Shown here piece after piece: positions 51,274-59,936 of a stretch of 64,000 nt of DNA (position 1 is its first letter; the number at the start of each line of letters is the position of its first letter). Source of the DNA: Anaerolineaceae bacterium UBA4775 (GTDB lineage: Bacteria > Chloroflexota > Anaerolineae > Anaerolineales > Anaerolineaceae). The translations under genes and the position numbers were made by a program. The notes under the pieces were generated by a model. That model searched no databases. It saw only the letters and a list, made by a program, of their open reading frames with translations, and had not been told where the DNA came from. The stretch lies in contig DHHJ01000012.1 of assembly GCA_002403205.1 (NCBI GenBank), forward strand, positions 50,441-114,440, written 5' to 3'.

Positions 51274-51852
51274 TTGTTTGAACCCTTAAGACAGCGCATT
51301 GCAGCGGAGGGCGAAAGCCTAAGCGGCGGGATCTTGAAGGTGGATAATTTTATCAATCACCAGGTGGACCCACTGTTGATGGATGCCTGCGGTGCGGAGT
51401 TTGCCCGCCTGTTTGCCGAGACCCGGCCCACCAAGGTGCTGACGGCTGAAATTTCCGGCATTGCACCGGCTTTGATGACCGCCAAGTACCTGCAACTGCC
51501 GGTGGTGTATGCCCGCAAGCACAAACCGATCACCATGCCCGACACGGTGTTCCTGACCCTGGCGCCCTCGCACACCAAGGGACGCATGGTTGAGCTGATC
51601 GTCTCGCCAGAATACCTGGGGAACGGCGAACGGGTGCTGATCATCGATGACTTCCTGGCCTCCGGGGCGACAATTGCCGGCCTGGTGCGCCTGGCGCAAA
51701 CGGCGGGGGCTGTGCTGGTGGGCATCGGTGCGCTGATCGAAAAGACCTTTGAGGGCGGACGTGATTTGCTGACGCCCTTGAACGTGCCGATCGAAGCTTT
51801 GGTGCCGATCTCTTCACTCGATCATGGCCAGATCACCTTCGCTGAAGACTGA
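51274..51852 (+). CDS. xpt: Xanthine phosphoribosyltransferase
   Basis: A 192-residue type I phosphoribosyltransferase salvaging xanthine to XMP. LSGGILKVDNFINHQVDPLL and AEISGIAPALMTAKYL with YARKHKPITM are the Xpt signature, and VLIIDDFLASGATIAGL is the PRPP-binding motif. TTG 51274 is chosen because GGAGG at 51263-51267 lies 6 bases upstream; GTG 51250 is less likely. guaA downstream continues the route to GMP. Confidence 0.93.
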   Translation: MFEPLRQRIAAEGESLSGGILKVDNFINHQVDPLLMDACGAEFARLFAETRPTKVLTAEISGIAPALMTAKYLQLPVVYARKHKPITMPDTVFLTLAPSHTKGRMVELIVSPEYLGNGERVLIIDDFLASGATIAGLVRLAQTAGAVLVGIGALIEKTFEGGRDLLTPLNVPIEALVPISSLDHGQITFAED

Positions 51853-52060
51853 ACTCCTGGCGCTGCTACTCAGGTTTGCGCGCTGGGGGCCAGTGCGGCC
51901 GCTGGTGCCTGTTTTCTATCAACATCTGGGCCGTTTTCTGCCCGCTGGCCGGTTAGGGAGAATACCCGTTGGAATGCGTTGTATCACCCCGGCCCGCCTT
52001 ACCCTGTGCATGTTCTGATCCTGCCCAAACAGGCACTCCCTTCCTTGGTCAGTGAAGCAC
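51824..52060 (+). pseudogene. Frameshifted HIT-domain protein remnant
   Basis: ATG 51824 overlaps the xpt end and gives LLRFARWGPVRPLVPVFYQH and LGRFLPAGRL. From about 51950 the similarity moves to another frame, which reads RWNALYHPGPPYPVHVLILP followed by KQALPSL, the N-terminal half of a HIT fold (H-P-x-P-x-YPVH-x-L-x-x-PK). The C-terminal HxHxH motif is absent; guaA starts first. I read it as a decayed HIT-family gene, from motif recall. Confidence 0.5.
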
Positions 52061-52093
52061 CCTGCACGGGGGTCGACACACCCGGAGAAACCC

Positions 52094-53659
52094 ATGACAG
52101 AAACCATCGTTATCCTTGATTTTGGCTCCCAATACAGCCAGTTGATCGTCCGGCGGGTGCGTGAAGCCCAGGTGTACGCTGAGCTGCTGCCCTGGGATGC
52201 GCCAGAGGAATCCGTGATGGGGCTGGCGCCAAAGGGCTTTATCCTGTCTGGCGGGCCGCGCTCGGTCTACGAGGCGGGTGCGCCGTTTCTGCCGGCCTAT
52301 GTGCTGGCCTCCGGGGTGCCCATCTTGGGGATCTGCTACGGCATGCAGGCCCTGGTGGATGCCCTGGGCGGGAAAGTTGCCCCGGCTGCTGACCGCGAGT
52401 ACGGTTTCGCTGCGCTGGATATTTCCCAAAGCTCAGCTTTGCTGCGGGTGGGAGATCACCCCCAGGTGTGGATGTCCCATGGTGACCGGATTGAGGTCAT
52501 GCCCCCGGGGTTCACTGTACTGGCGAAAACAGACAACAGCCCCATGGCCGCCCTGGGTGACCTTGAGCACGGGTATTACGGACTGCAATTTCACCCGGAG
52601 GTGGGGCACACGCCGGCGGGGGGGCAGATCCTCGAACGGTTTGTGCGTGAGGTATGCGGCTGCCAGGGCGATTGGACGCCCGAATCGATCATTGACCAGG
52701 CCGTCCAGCGTATCCAGGCGCAGGTGGGCGCAGCCCGGGTGCTGTCCGCGGTCAGCGGGGGCGTTGATTCAAGTGTGGCGACCGCCCTGGTGCAGCGGGC
52801 CGTTGGCGAACAGCTCGCGGCCGTGTTTGTGGATACAGGATTGATGCGGCAGGATGAAAGCACCTGGGTTGAAGCAGCCTTCCGTGATAACCTGGGCGGC
52901 AACCTGGTGATGGTGGACGCGGCGGATCAATTTTTCAGCGCCCTGGCGGGTGTGACCGCTCCGGAGGAAAAACGCCGCATCATTGGCGAAACCTTTATCC
53001 GGGTTTTTGAGACCGCCGCATCTGAACTGGGCGATCCGCCTTACCTGGTGCAGGGCACGATCTACCCGGATGTGATCGAATCGCGCGCACCCGAACGCGG
53101 CCACGCCCAGCGCATCAAGACCCATCACAATGTGGGCGGCCTGCCGGAGCGGATGGATTTTGCGCTGGTTGAACCGCTGCGTTACCTGTTCAAAGACGAG
53201 GTGCGCATTGTGGGTGAGGCCCTGGGCCTGCCAGCCGCGCTGGTGTGGCGGCAGCCATTCCCCGGGCCTGGGCTGGCGGTGCGCTGCCTGGGCGAGGTGA
53301 CCCCTGAGCGGGTGGAAAAACTGCGCCAGGCAGATGCCATCTTCACGGCAGAATTGGCTGCTGAGGGTTTGCTGATCTACCGCCAAAACCAGGCTGCTGA
53401 GGCAGCAGGCACCGCACAGGCCTTCGCTGTCCTGCTGCCGGTGAAAGCCGTGGGTGTAATGGGCGACCAGCGCACCTACGAAGAGGTGATTGCCCTGCGC
53501 GCGGTGACCACCGTGGATTTTATGACCGCCGATTGGGCCCGCCTGCCAGATGGCGTTTTGGCACGCGTTGCCAACCGGATCGTCAACGAGGTGCAGGGGG
53601 TCAACCGGGTGGCGTATGACATCACCAGCAAGCCGCCGGGGACGATCGAATGGGAGTGA
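52094..53659 (+). CDS. guaA: GMP synthase (glutamine-hydrolysing)
   Basis: A 521-residue two-domain enzyme converting XMP to GMP. The glutaminase half has ILDFGSQYSQLIVRRVRE, the catalytic Cys in GICYGMQALVDALGG, and HPEVGHT near residue 175. The synthetase half has the PP-loop VSGGVDSSVATALV, then GTIYPDVIES and KTHHNVGGLPERM, and the C-terminal RVANRIVNEVQGVNRVAYDI dimerisation block. ATG 52094 is the family start; the in-frame upstream codons are not conserved. Confidence 0.97.
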   Translation: MTETIVILDFGSQYSQLIVRRVREAQVYAELLPWDAPEESVMGLAPKGFILSGGPRSVYEAGAPFLPAYVLASGVPILGICYGMQALVDALGGKVAPAADREYGFAALDISQSSALLRVGDHPQVWMSHGDRIEVMPPGFTVLAKTDNSPMAALGDLEHGYYGLQFHPEVGHTPAGGQILERFVREVCGCQGDWTPESIIDQAVQRIQAQVGAARVLSAVSGGVDSSVATALVQRAVGEQLAAVFVDTGLMRQDESTWVEAAFRDNLGGNLVMVDAADQFFSALAGVTAPEEKRRIIGETFIRVFETAASELGDPPYLVQGTIYPDVIESRAPERGHAQRIKTHHNVGGLPERMDFALVEPLRYLFKDEVRIVGEALGLPAALVWRQPFPGPGLAVRCLGEVTPERVEKLRQADAIFTAELAAEGLLIYRQNQAAEAAGTAQAFAVLLPVKAVGVMGDQRTYEEVIALRAVTTVDFMTADWARLPDGVLARVANRIVNEVQGVNRVAYDITSKPPGTIEWE

Positions 53660-53769
53660 GCCCCTTCCGGCGCAGGTAAACTAACCGCCGAAGCGGTCTG
53701 TGCCATCACTTGGGAGCCAAGCGGATAGGTTGCGGGGCTTTGACTGTCGTTTTTGTGAGAGGAAAGTGT

Positions 53770-54198
53770 ATGATGATGCTTTCGCGATTGGGAACAGGGA
53801 AGGTTTGGGTCTGCCTGGTCATTTTGATCCCCTTGCTGCTGTCGGGATGCCGCGGGGGTTCGCTCGCGCCGGTGTTTGACGCCGAAGCGGTGGAGCAGAG
53901 CGCTCGAGAGGTTGTTCTGATGCTCAACCAGCAGGATTCTGAAGGCTTGCTGGCGTTGTCGGATGACCGTTTGGCGGAAGTGCTCACACAGGACGTGATG
54001 GCGGATATCTACGATGCACTGGCTGAAGGGGGCGCCTTTGAGGAATTTGGCCAGGTCAGGGTGTCGGGGATGACTGACGAGGCCTCCGGGGGGGATTTTG
54101 CCGTCGTGGTCCTGGTGGCAAAGTATCAAAACCGGTCGTTTGTTTATACGATCTCCTTCAACGAACGGATGGAACTGGCCGGTTTGTATTACCGTTAA
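53770..54198 (+). CDS. DUF3887-like lipoprotein
   Basis: A 142-residue lipoprotein. Signal peptide and lipobox ILIPLLLSGC end at about residue 27. The body (REVVLMLNQQDSEGLLALSD to FVYTISFNERMELAGLYYR) resembles DUF3887, a small NTF2-like cystatin fold. ATG 53770 is preferred over the in-frame upstream start because AGAGGAAAG lies just before it. Function unknown; it opens a series of envelope genes. Confidence 0.7.
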   Translation: MMMLSRLGTGKVWVCLVILIPLLLSGCRGGSLAPVFDAEAVEQSAREVVLMLNQQDSEGLLALSDDRLAEVLTQDVMADIYDALAEGGAFEEFGQVRVSGMTDEASGGDFAVVVLVAKYQNRSFVYTISFNERMELAGLYYR

Positions 54199-54328
54199 CC
54201 TTCAAGATAAAATTGCCTGCCCGGTGTCCCCATTTATCCTTTTGCCAGCAGGCGTAAAACTAACTATAATGAGTATGGGGGGACGTTTTACATTCATAAC
54301 CGTGTAATGATCAGAGAGGAGCACAAAT

Positions 54329-55291
54329 ATGAATTATGGTGAAATACTTTCAAAAGCATGGAAAACCATCTGGAAGCACAAGATCCTGTGGTTGTTTGGG
54401 GTGCTGGCGGGTTGCGCTGCCAGCGGCACTAGCGGGGGAGGCGGGGCGAGCGGTGCAAGCAGTTCAAGTATCACAACACAGCCCGGTTCGCTGGATTTTC
54501 TCGCGCCCTCAACCCAGGCGTGGTTGAATGATCTCGGTCAATTTATCGTGGATGTCCCGGTTTGGGTCTGGATATTGCTGGTGATTGGCCTGGTGGCCGT
54601 GGGGTTTTTCCTCTCGGTGGCCTTCCTGATGGTCGGGTCGCTGGGTCAGGCCGGGGTGATCGCAGGCACCAGCTTGGCTGACCAGGCCGATCCGGAGGAT
54701 AAAACCCTCTCGTTTGGGACGATTTTCAAAGCACTTAAACCACATTACTGGAAAGTGTTCCTGTTCAATATCGGGTTCAGGCTGGTCGGGTTCATTATTA
54801 CGATATTAATGATCTTTCCGATCATCGTGCTGGCATTTTGCACCTGCTGCCTGGGCTTACTGCTGCTGATCCCAGTCGGGTGGTTGATCGATACACTGGT
54901 GAATTTTGTTGTGATCGCCATCATCGAGGAGGAGATCGGCGTCTTCGAGGCCATCAGCCGTGCCTGGCAGGTGATCACCCGCAACCTGGTGAGCGTGCTG
55001 GTGATGTTCCTGATCCTTGGCCTGGGCGGGTTGATCGTCGGGTTGATCATCAGCCTGCCGCTCCTGATCATCCCAGTACTGGCAAATGTGATCATCACCG
55101 GCGGCCAGGCGGTTACCGTGGGTCTGGTCATTAGCCTGCTGCTTTCCCTGGTCTTTATTCCACTGCTGGTGTTCCTGGGTGGCGTTCTGAAAGCCTTTAT
55201 CCTGGCGAGCTGGACACTGACCTACAGGCGTCTGGCGATGGCGGGCGAACTTACCCCGACGGTCCTTAGCGATAAGACTGACGAGGAGTAG
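54329..55291 (+). CDS. Polytopic membrane protein, glycerophosphodiester-phosphodiesterase-membrane-domain-like
   Basis: A 320-residue protein. MNYGEILSKAWKTIWKHKIL and the first helix are followed by a Gly/Ser-rich loop (residues about 34-60), then about six more helices. FEAISRAWQVITRNL resembles the repeated amphipathic element of DUF4013 and GPDPase-membrane-domain proteins, families lacking a defined activity. AGAGGAG precedes ATG 54329. It lies 33 bases before the VWA-FHA gene and may be part of the same operon. Confidence 0.65.
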   Translation: MNYGEILSKAWKTIWKHKILWLFGVLAGCAASGTSGGGGASGASSSSITTQPGSLDFLAPSTQAWLNDLGQFIVDVPVWVWILLVIGLVAVGFFLSVAFLMVGSLGQAGVIAGTSLADQADPEDKTLSFGTIFKALKPHYWKVFLFNIGFRLVGFIITILMIFPIIVLAFCTCCLGLLLLIPVGWLIDTLVNFVVIAIIEEEIGVFEAISRAWQVITRNLVSVLVMFLILGLGGLIVGLIISLPLLIIPVLANVIITGGQAVTVGLVISLLLSLVFIPLLVFLGGVLKAFILASWTLTYRRLAMAGELTPTVLSDKTDEE

Positions 55292-55324
55292 AGAGGACTA
55301 ATACCGGCAAAGCCGAAAGCCTAA

Positions 55325-57241
55325 ATGGCAGACATGCGATTCCGAGTAAAACACACCAAAAGCCAGGGGCACGTTTCAGCCCCTGGCAATTTTTCCCTCT
55401 GGTTTTGGATGGTGAGGGGTTTATTGCTGATCGTGGCCGTTCTTGGCCTGGCTTTGCCTGCGCCAACCTCTGCCCAGGCAGAAGACGGGCTGATCGTCCT
55501 GCCGCCGGACTGCTCGGCTTTCCCGCTTCTCACCACCCAGGTGAAACCGATGCCGGGGTTCATCGCTGGGGCGGCTCAAGTGGGTGTCGACGACCTGACC
55601 GTGCTGGAAAATGGGCAGGTTGCCCCGGTTGTGGCCTTTGAACAGCAGAACGCCGGGGTGCACTTCACCCTGGCGATCAATGGTGACCGGCGTTTTGACC
55701 TGCGGGATGCTGAGGGGGTATCGCCCTTTGACCGCATCCGCTTAGTCTTGACCGAATGGGTTGATGGGCACCGGATGGCGCCGGGGGATACGCTCACCCT
55801 GGTCACGCACGAAGGAGATCACGTCCGCAATGCTGCCAGCCAGGCGCCCTGGGTGGAGGCTTTGGAAGGTTATCAGCCCGACTTTCGCACCCTGACACCC
55901 AATTTGGCCAGTCTCGAATCGGCGCTGCGTTTATCTGAAGAGCGTGTCGTACCCTTTGGGGTTGATAAGTTGGTGCTGTACATCACCCCGCCGCCTGAGC
56001 CAGAGGAGATCGCCCCGCTGATCACCTTGGCGGAGTCTGCCCGGCTAGCGGGCATCCGCGTGCATGTGTGGATGCTCGGTGAGGAGCATTACCTCGCCAA
56101 CGATCAGGGCGGCGCTTTGATCAACCTGGCTGAAAGGACAGGAGGGCAATTCTTCCTCTACACGGGCATAGAAGCCCTGCCAGATCCAGAAAGTTACCTG
56201 GATGGCTTGGGGATGTATTACGATCTGCGCTATGAATCCCGGATCCGTGCGGAAGGCACTTACGTCGTCAGTGTGACCATCAGCACCGATTCTGGCGAAC
56301 TGCGCGGTGAAAGCGGCGAATTTTACCTCAACGTGCAGCCACCAAAACCGATTTTGCTCTCTCCGCCGTCAGGGATCGAGCGGGTTGCGCCCCAGGGCTG
56401 GGAGGGCAACCCGGAAGACCTCATGCCGGACCAGATGGACATCGAATTCATACTGGAGTTCCCCGATCAGTACCCACGGGAACTGACCGTCAGCCGTCTG
56501 TATGTGGACGACCGGCTGGTGGACCAACGCTCCGAGACCCCGTTTGAAAAGCTGACCTGGGACCTGGGAGGCCTGGTCGAGCCGGGTGAACATGTGCTCC
56601 AGGTCGCTGTAGAGGACGTCCTGGGTTTGTCGGGTGAAACGATCCTTTTGCCCATCCAGGTGGCCGTGAGCTTACCTGAACCTGAACCCCGTGTGTCGGA
56701 TGAGCAGATCGGGTTGGCGGTGGTGATTGTGATTCTCGCTGCGGCAGGTGTCCTCCTGGCGTTCTGGCTGGCGCGTCATGGCTTGCAAACCGCTTTTGCC
56801 CAGCGTCTGGCAAGAAAAATTTTTGATGCCCGCAGCAGGCCAGTCAGTCCAGGCTCAGTTGTACCTGCCCAGGAAGACAGGATTTACGCGACCCTGCTCC
56901 CGCTGGAAGCCGGGGGCACAGATGTGATAGGCGGTGCGGTCAGAATCACCCGGCGCAATACATCCTTTGGCTGCGACCCTGACCGGGCCAACCAGGTATT
57001 GATGGGGGCACAGATCGATGGCTTGCATGCCCGCTTGCGTGCAAAAGAGGACGAATTTTGGCTGACGGACAGCGGATCGGTTGCGGGCACCTGGGTCAAT
57101 TACGCCCCGATCAGCAGGGACCCTGTGCAGATCTTCCCGGGCGACATCATCCATTTTGGCCCTGTGGGATTTCGGTTTACAATCATAGGTAGTGACTCGC
57201 CGCCCAAGGCGACCGTTTCGAAATACGAACCGATCTTATGA
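55325..57241 (+). CDS. Membrane protein with extracellular VWA-like domain and cytoplasmic FHA domain
   Basis: A 638-residue protein. A signal or anchor segment (about 29-52) is followed by a long extracytoplasmic region with VWA-like features (FTLAINGDRRFDLR, RIRLVLTEWV, GGALINLAERTGGQFFLYTG). A helix at about 462-482 (LAVVIVILAAAGVLLAFWLA) crosses the membrane. The C-terminal FHA domain has NTSFGCDPDRANQVL, DGLHARLRAKEDEFWLTDSG and AGTWVNYAPI; the usual SR-x-H reads DGLHA. FHA domains bind phosphothreonine. The PP2C gene overlaps by 4 bases, linking it to reversible phosphorylation. Confidence 0.8.
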   Translation: MADMRFRVKHTKSQGHVSAPGNFSLWFWMVRGLLLIVAVLGLALPAPTSAQAEDGLIVLPPDCSAFPLLTTQVKPMPGFIAGAAQVGVDDLTVLENGQVAPVVAFEQQNAGVHFTLAINGDRRFDLRDAEGVSPFDRIRLVLTEWVDGHRMAPGDTLTLVTHEGDHVRNAASQAPWVEALEGYQPDFRTLTPNLASLESALRLSEERVVPFGVDKLVLYITPPPEPEEIAPLITLAESARLAGIRVHVWMLGEEHYLANDQGGALINLAERTGGQFFLYTGIEALPDPESYLDGLGMYYDLRYESRIRAEGTYVVSVTISTDSGELRGESGEFYLNVQPPKPILLSPPSGIERVAPQGWEGNPEDLMPDQMDIEFILEFPDQYPRELTVSRLYVDDRLVDQRSETPFEKLTWDLGGLVEPGEHVLQVAVEDVLGLSGETILLPIQVAVSLPEPEPRVSDEQIGLAVVIVILAAAGVLLAFWLARHGLQTAFAQRLARKIFDARSRPVSPGSVVPAQEDRIYATLLPLEAGGTDVIGGAVRITRRNTSFGCDPDRANQVLMGAQIDGLHARLRAKEDEFWLTDSGSVAGTWVNYAPISRDPVQIFPGDIIHFGPVGFRFTIIGSDSPPKATVSKYEPIL

Positions 57242-58356
57242 CCAGAATTGACCAACCACACCTTGATATTGCCGCTGCCACCCACCCGGGTATGATCGGC
57301 AAGCAAAATGAGGACCGCTATAACGTCTCAGCCTTTTTGACCGGGACCGAGAAGAAGACCCCGGCAGTGCTGGCCGTCTTGTGTGACGGCATTGGCGGGC
57401 ACCGTGCTGGAGAAGTTGCAGCCCAAATGGGGGTTGACCTGATCTCCAGGGAAGTCGCTGCTGGTGATGGCCAGCAGCCGATCAGGACCCTTGAAAAAGC
57501 CATCCAGAAGGCCAGCCATGCGGTCTATGAGGCCTCCTTATCCGACCAGAGGCGCATCGGGATGGGGGCTACTTGCGCCTGCGCCTGGGTGATTGGCAAC
57601 CGGCTCTATACAGCCAACCTCGGCGATTCACGCATCTACCTGCTGCGGGGCGGGCATATCCTCCAGCTTACAACGGACCATACCTGGTTGCAGGAAGCCT
57701 ATGATGCCGGCCTCATCGATGAAGAAGGGGCCGATGAACACCCCAACGCGCATGTCATCCGCCGCTACCTGGGATCCTCCAAAGCACCCCGACCGGACTT
57801 TCGCTTGTGGTTTTTTGAGGAGGAGAGCGATGTGGACGCGCTCGATAATCAGGGCTTGCTTCTTGAACCTGGCGATGTGCTGCTGCTATGCAGTGACGGC
57901 CTGACCGACCTGGTCACGGATGAGGAGATCCAGGCCCTGGTCATCTCAACACCTCTGCACGATGCGCCGGCTGCCTTGATCGATTTGGCCAACACCCGCG
58001 GCGGACACGATAACACCACGGTGATTTTGCTGGGGATGCCCTCTGAATCTGCCGGGAAATCAGGCGCAAGCCCGCGCCGGCGTCGGCTAATGGGCTGCCT
58101 GGCGGGATTGATCATCCTGGTTTTGCTGGCAGCGGCAGTGTATGTGGGATTGCGCTGGCGTGCGGACCGGCTGGATACGCTGGCCACAACCACCCCCACG
58201 GTCACCCAGCCCCTGCCCATCCAACCGACGGAGACGCTCCCTGCAAAAGAAACGGCCACACCACCTGAGGCAACCCACACCCCGGAGGTGGAGGAGGTCG
58301 TTACCACGCCGCTTCCAACCATCACCCCCTGGCCAACGCATACGCCGGTGCCATAA
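57238..58356 (+). CDS. PP2C-family serine/threonine phosphatase with membrane tail
   Basis: A 372-residue protein. The PP2C domain (1-265) has the metal-binding NEDRYN, VLCDGIGGHRAGEVAA, the ANLGDSRIYLLR block, CSDGLTDLV and RGGHDNTTVILL, all metal Asp residues intact. A basic stretch (RRRRLM) precedes one transmembrane helix (about 283-303), and a Thr/Pro-rich extracellular tail ends the protein. It reverses Ser/Thr phosphorylation near the membrane. The ATG overlaps the VWA-FHA stop (ATGA), so the two are coupled. No kinase is in the window. Confidence 0.92.
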   Translation: MTRIDQPHLDIAAATHPGMIGKQNEDRYNVSAFLTGTEKKTPAVLAVLCDGIGGHRAGEVAAQMGVDLISREVAAGDGQQPIRTLEKAIQKASHAVYEASLSDQRRIGMGATCACAWVIGNRLYTANLGDSRIYLLRGGHILQLTTDHTWLQEAYDAGLIDEEGADEHPNAHVIRRYLGSSKAPRPDFRLWFFEEESDVDALDNQGLLLEPGDVLLLCSDGLTDLVTDEEIQALVISTPLHDAPAALIDLANTRGGHDNTTVILLGMPSESAGKSGASPRRRRLMGCLAGLIILVLLAAAVYVGLRWRADRLDTLATTTPTVTQPLPIQPTETLPAKETATPPEATHTPEVEEVVTTPLPTITPWPTHTPVP

Positions 58357-58459
58357 TCAAATGGCCGCCCAAACTATGTAGGCTTGCAGATCGGTCAACA
58401 GTGGATAGTTTTGATTGCAGATGGATTATTGGCAAAAGAACAAAGAGGGACATGGATCA

Positions 58460-59098
58460 ATGATGGGCCAGCCGCACGCATACCAAACCCTGCCTGAAGG
58501 TTACCAACTGGAGCAGCGGTTAGACCTGATAAAAGATCGGAAACTGCTCCTCTCCCTGAGCCTGGCCAGCCTGGTGCTTTTTGCAGGGTGCGGGCTGGGG
58601 TTGGTCTGGATGATGTTCGTCCTGCGCCCGGAGTTTGCTGCCAGGGGTATGAGCGTCTCCCTCGCTGCGGACAGTACAGGGCCGATATCCTTGAGATTTT
58701 TCGTTTTGCTGGGGGTGATCTTTGTCATGGTGGTGCTCCACGAGGCCATCCACGGGCTGTTTTTCAGGCTGCTGACGGGCGGAAAGGCCAAGTTTGCCTT
58801 CAAAGGCGCTTATGCCTATGCGGCCGCCCCTGATTGGTATCTGCACAAGGGCCCCTATCTTGTCGTCAGCCTGGCGCCGCTGGTCCTGATCACGGTTTTG
58901 GGGGTGATCCTGCTTGTATTTGTCCCTGATAGCTGGCTTGTCCCGCTGATGCTGCTGGTGGCAATGAACGCATCTGGCGCGGTGGGGGACCTGTACGTGT
59001 TCTTCCTGCTGGTGCGTAAGCCAGAAGATGTGCTGGTGCGGGATTTTGGCGAGCAGATGGAAATCTATACCCGCCAGAACGGGAAAAGCGACGCTTGA
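58460..59098 (+). CDS. DUF3267 putative zinc membrane peptidase
   Basis: A membrane protein of about 212 residues. VMVVLHEAIHGLFFRLL carries HExxH in a helix, and MNASGAVGDLYVFFLL holds a later Asp in the pattern of DUF3267 zincins. Four or five hydrophobic segments are present. ATG 58460 is preferred to TTG 58415 because AGAGGGAC is better spaced. It ends the envelope group and converges on the phosphate transporter operon. Confidence 0.7.
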   Translation: MMGQPHAYQTLPEGYQLEQRLDLIKDRKLLLSLSLASLVLFAGCGLGLVWMMFVLRPEFAARGMSVSLAADSTGPISLRFFVLLGVIFVMVVLHEAIHGLFFRLLTGGKAKFAFKGAYAYAAAPDWYLHKGPYLVVSLAPLVLITVLGVILLVFVPDSWLVPLMLLVAMNASGAVGDLYVFFLLVRKPEDVLVRDFGEQMEIYTRQNGKSDA

Positions 59099-59177
59099 CA
59101 CCGGTGACAACCCTTGAGAATGAATTTTATCGCGGGTAAACAGCTGCAAGGAATTATTTTCGGGGGAAACGCCAGGT

Positions 59178-59933
59178 TTAGCCGTAACGGCCCTCAATAT
59201 AGCGCTGGGTGCGGGACTTGGTTGGCTTGGTGAACAGCTCTGCGCCTATGCCGACTTCAATTAGTTCACCCTGCAGGAAAAACGCCGCCAGGTCCGCTAT
59301 CCGTGCTGCCTGCTGGACGGAATGGGGCACCAGCACGATGGTATAGTCCTTTTTAAGCTCCTGGAGGGAGTTTTCCACCTTGAGGGTGGAGATTGGGTCA
59401 AGCCCGGACGTGGGCTCATCCAGCAGGATCACGTCTGGCTGCTGGATCAGGCTGCGGGCCAGGCACAAGCGCTGCTGCTGGCCGCCTGAGAGGGCAGTGG
59501 CGGGGTCATCCAGCCGGTCTTTGACCTCTTCCCACAGCGCGGCCTGACCGAGGCTGCGCTCTACGCTCTCTTCAATCAGGGCTGCGTCGCGGATACCTGC
59601 CAGCTCGAATCCGTAGGTCAGGTTGCGGCGGATGCTGAAGGGGAGCACCACCGGACGGGCGAAGACCATGCCGACCTTCCGGCGCAGGTTGTTGGTATCC
59701 AGCTTCTTATCCAAGACATTGACCCCATCCAGCAAGATCTTCCCCTGGGTGACCTTGACATCCGCCAGGTCGTTCAAGCGGTTGATGCTGCGCAGCAGTG
59801 TGGACTTACCGCCGCCGGCAGGACCAAACAGCACGGTGAGCTGGTTGGCCGGGATGCGCAGGTTGATTTCCCGCAAAGACTCGGTGCCGTCGGAGTATTC
59901 CAGTGAGAAGTTTTCAATGACGATTTTATCCAT
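59178..59933 (-). CDS. Phosphate ABC transporter ATP-binding protein, Q-loop variant
   Basis: A 251-residue ABC ATPase of the PstB family. Walker A is GPAGGGKST, the signature LSGGQQQRLCLARSL, Walker B VILLDEPTSGLDP and the H-loop VPHSVQQAARIADL. The Q-loop, VFQKPNPFP in the second copy at 62701, reads VFARPVVLPFS here: the Gln is Ala. It is the last gene of the pstS-C-A-B operon, 3 bases after pstA. Whether it pairs with PstA/PstC alone or shares them with the canonical PstB is unknown. Confidence 0.88.
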   Translation of the reverse strand: MDKIVIENFSLEYSDGTESLREINLRIPANQLTVLFGPAGGGKSTLLRSINRLNDLADVKVTQGKILLDGVNVLDKKLDTNNLRRKVGMVFARPVVLPFSIRRNLTYGFELAGIRDAALIEESVERSLGQAALWEEVKDRLDDPATALSGGQQQRLCLARSLIQQPDVILLDEPTSGLDPISTLKVENSLQELKKDYTIVLVPHSVQQAARIADLAAFFLQGELIEVGIGAELFTKPTKSRTQRYIEGRYG

Positions 59934-59936
59934 GGG

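Noticed and set aside
54329..58356. A TerY-P-type tellurite/phospho-signalling triad
   Set aside because: VWA and PP2C are present, but no kinase domain is found, the VWA protein is membrane-bound and fused to FHA, and the order differs.
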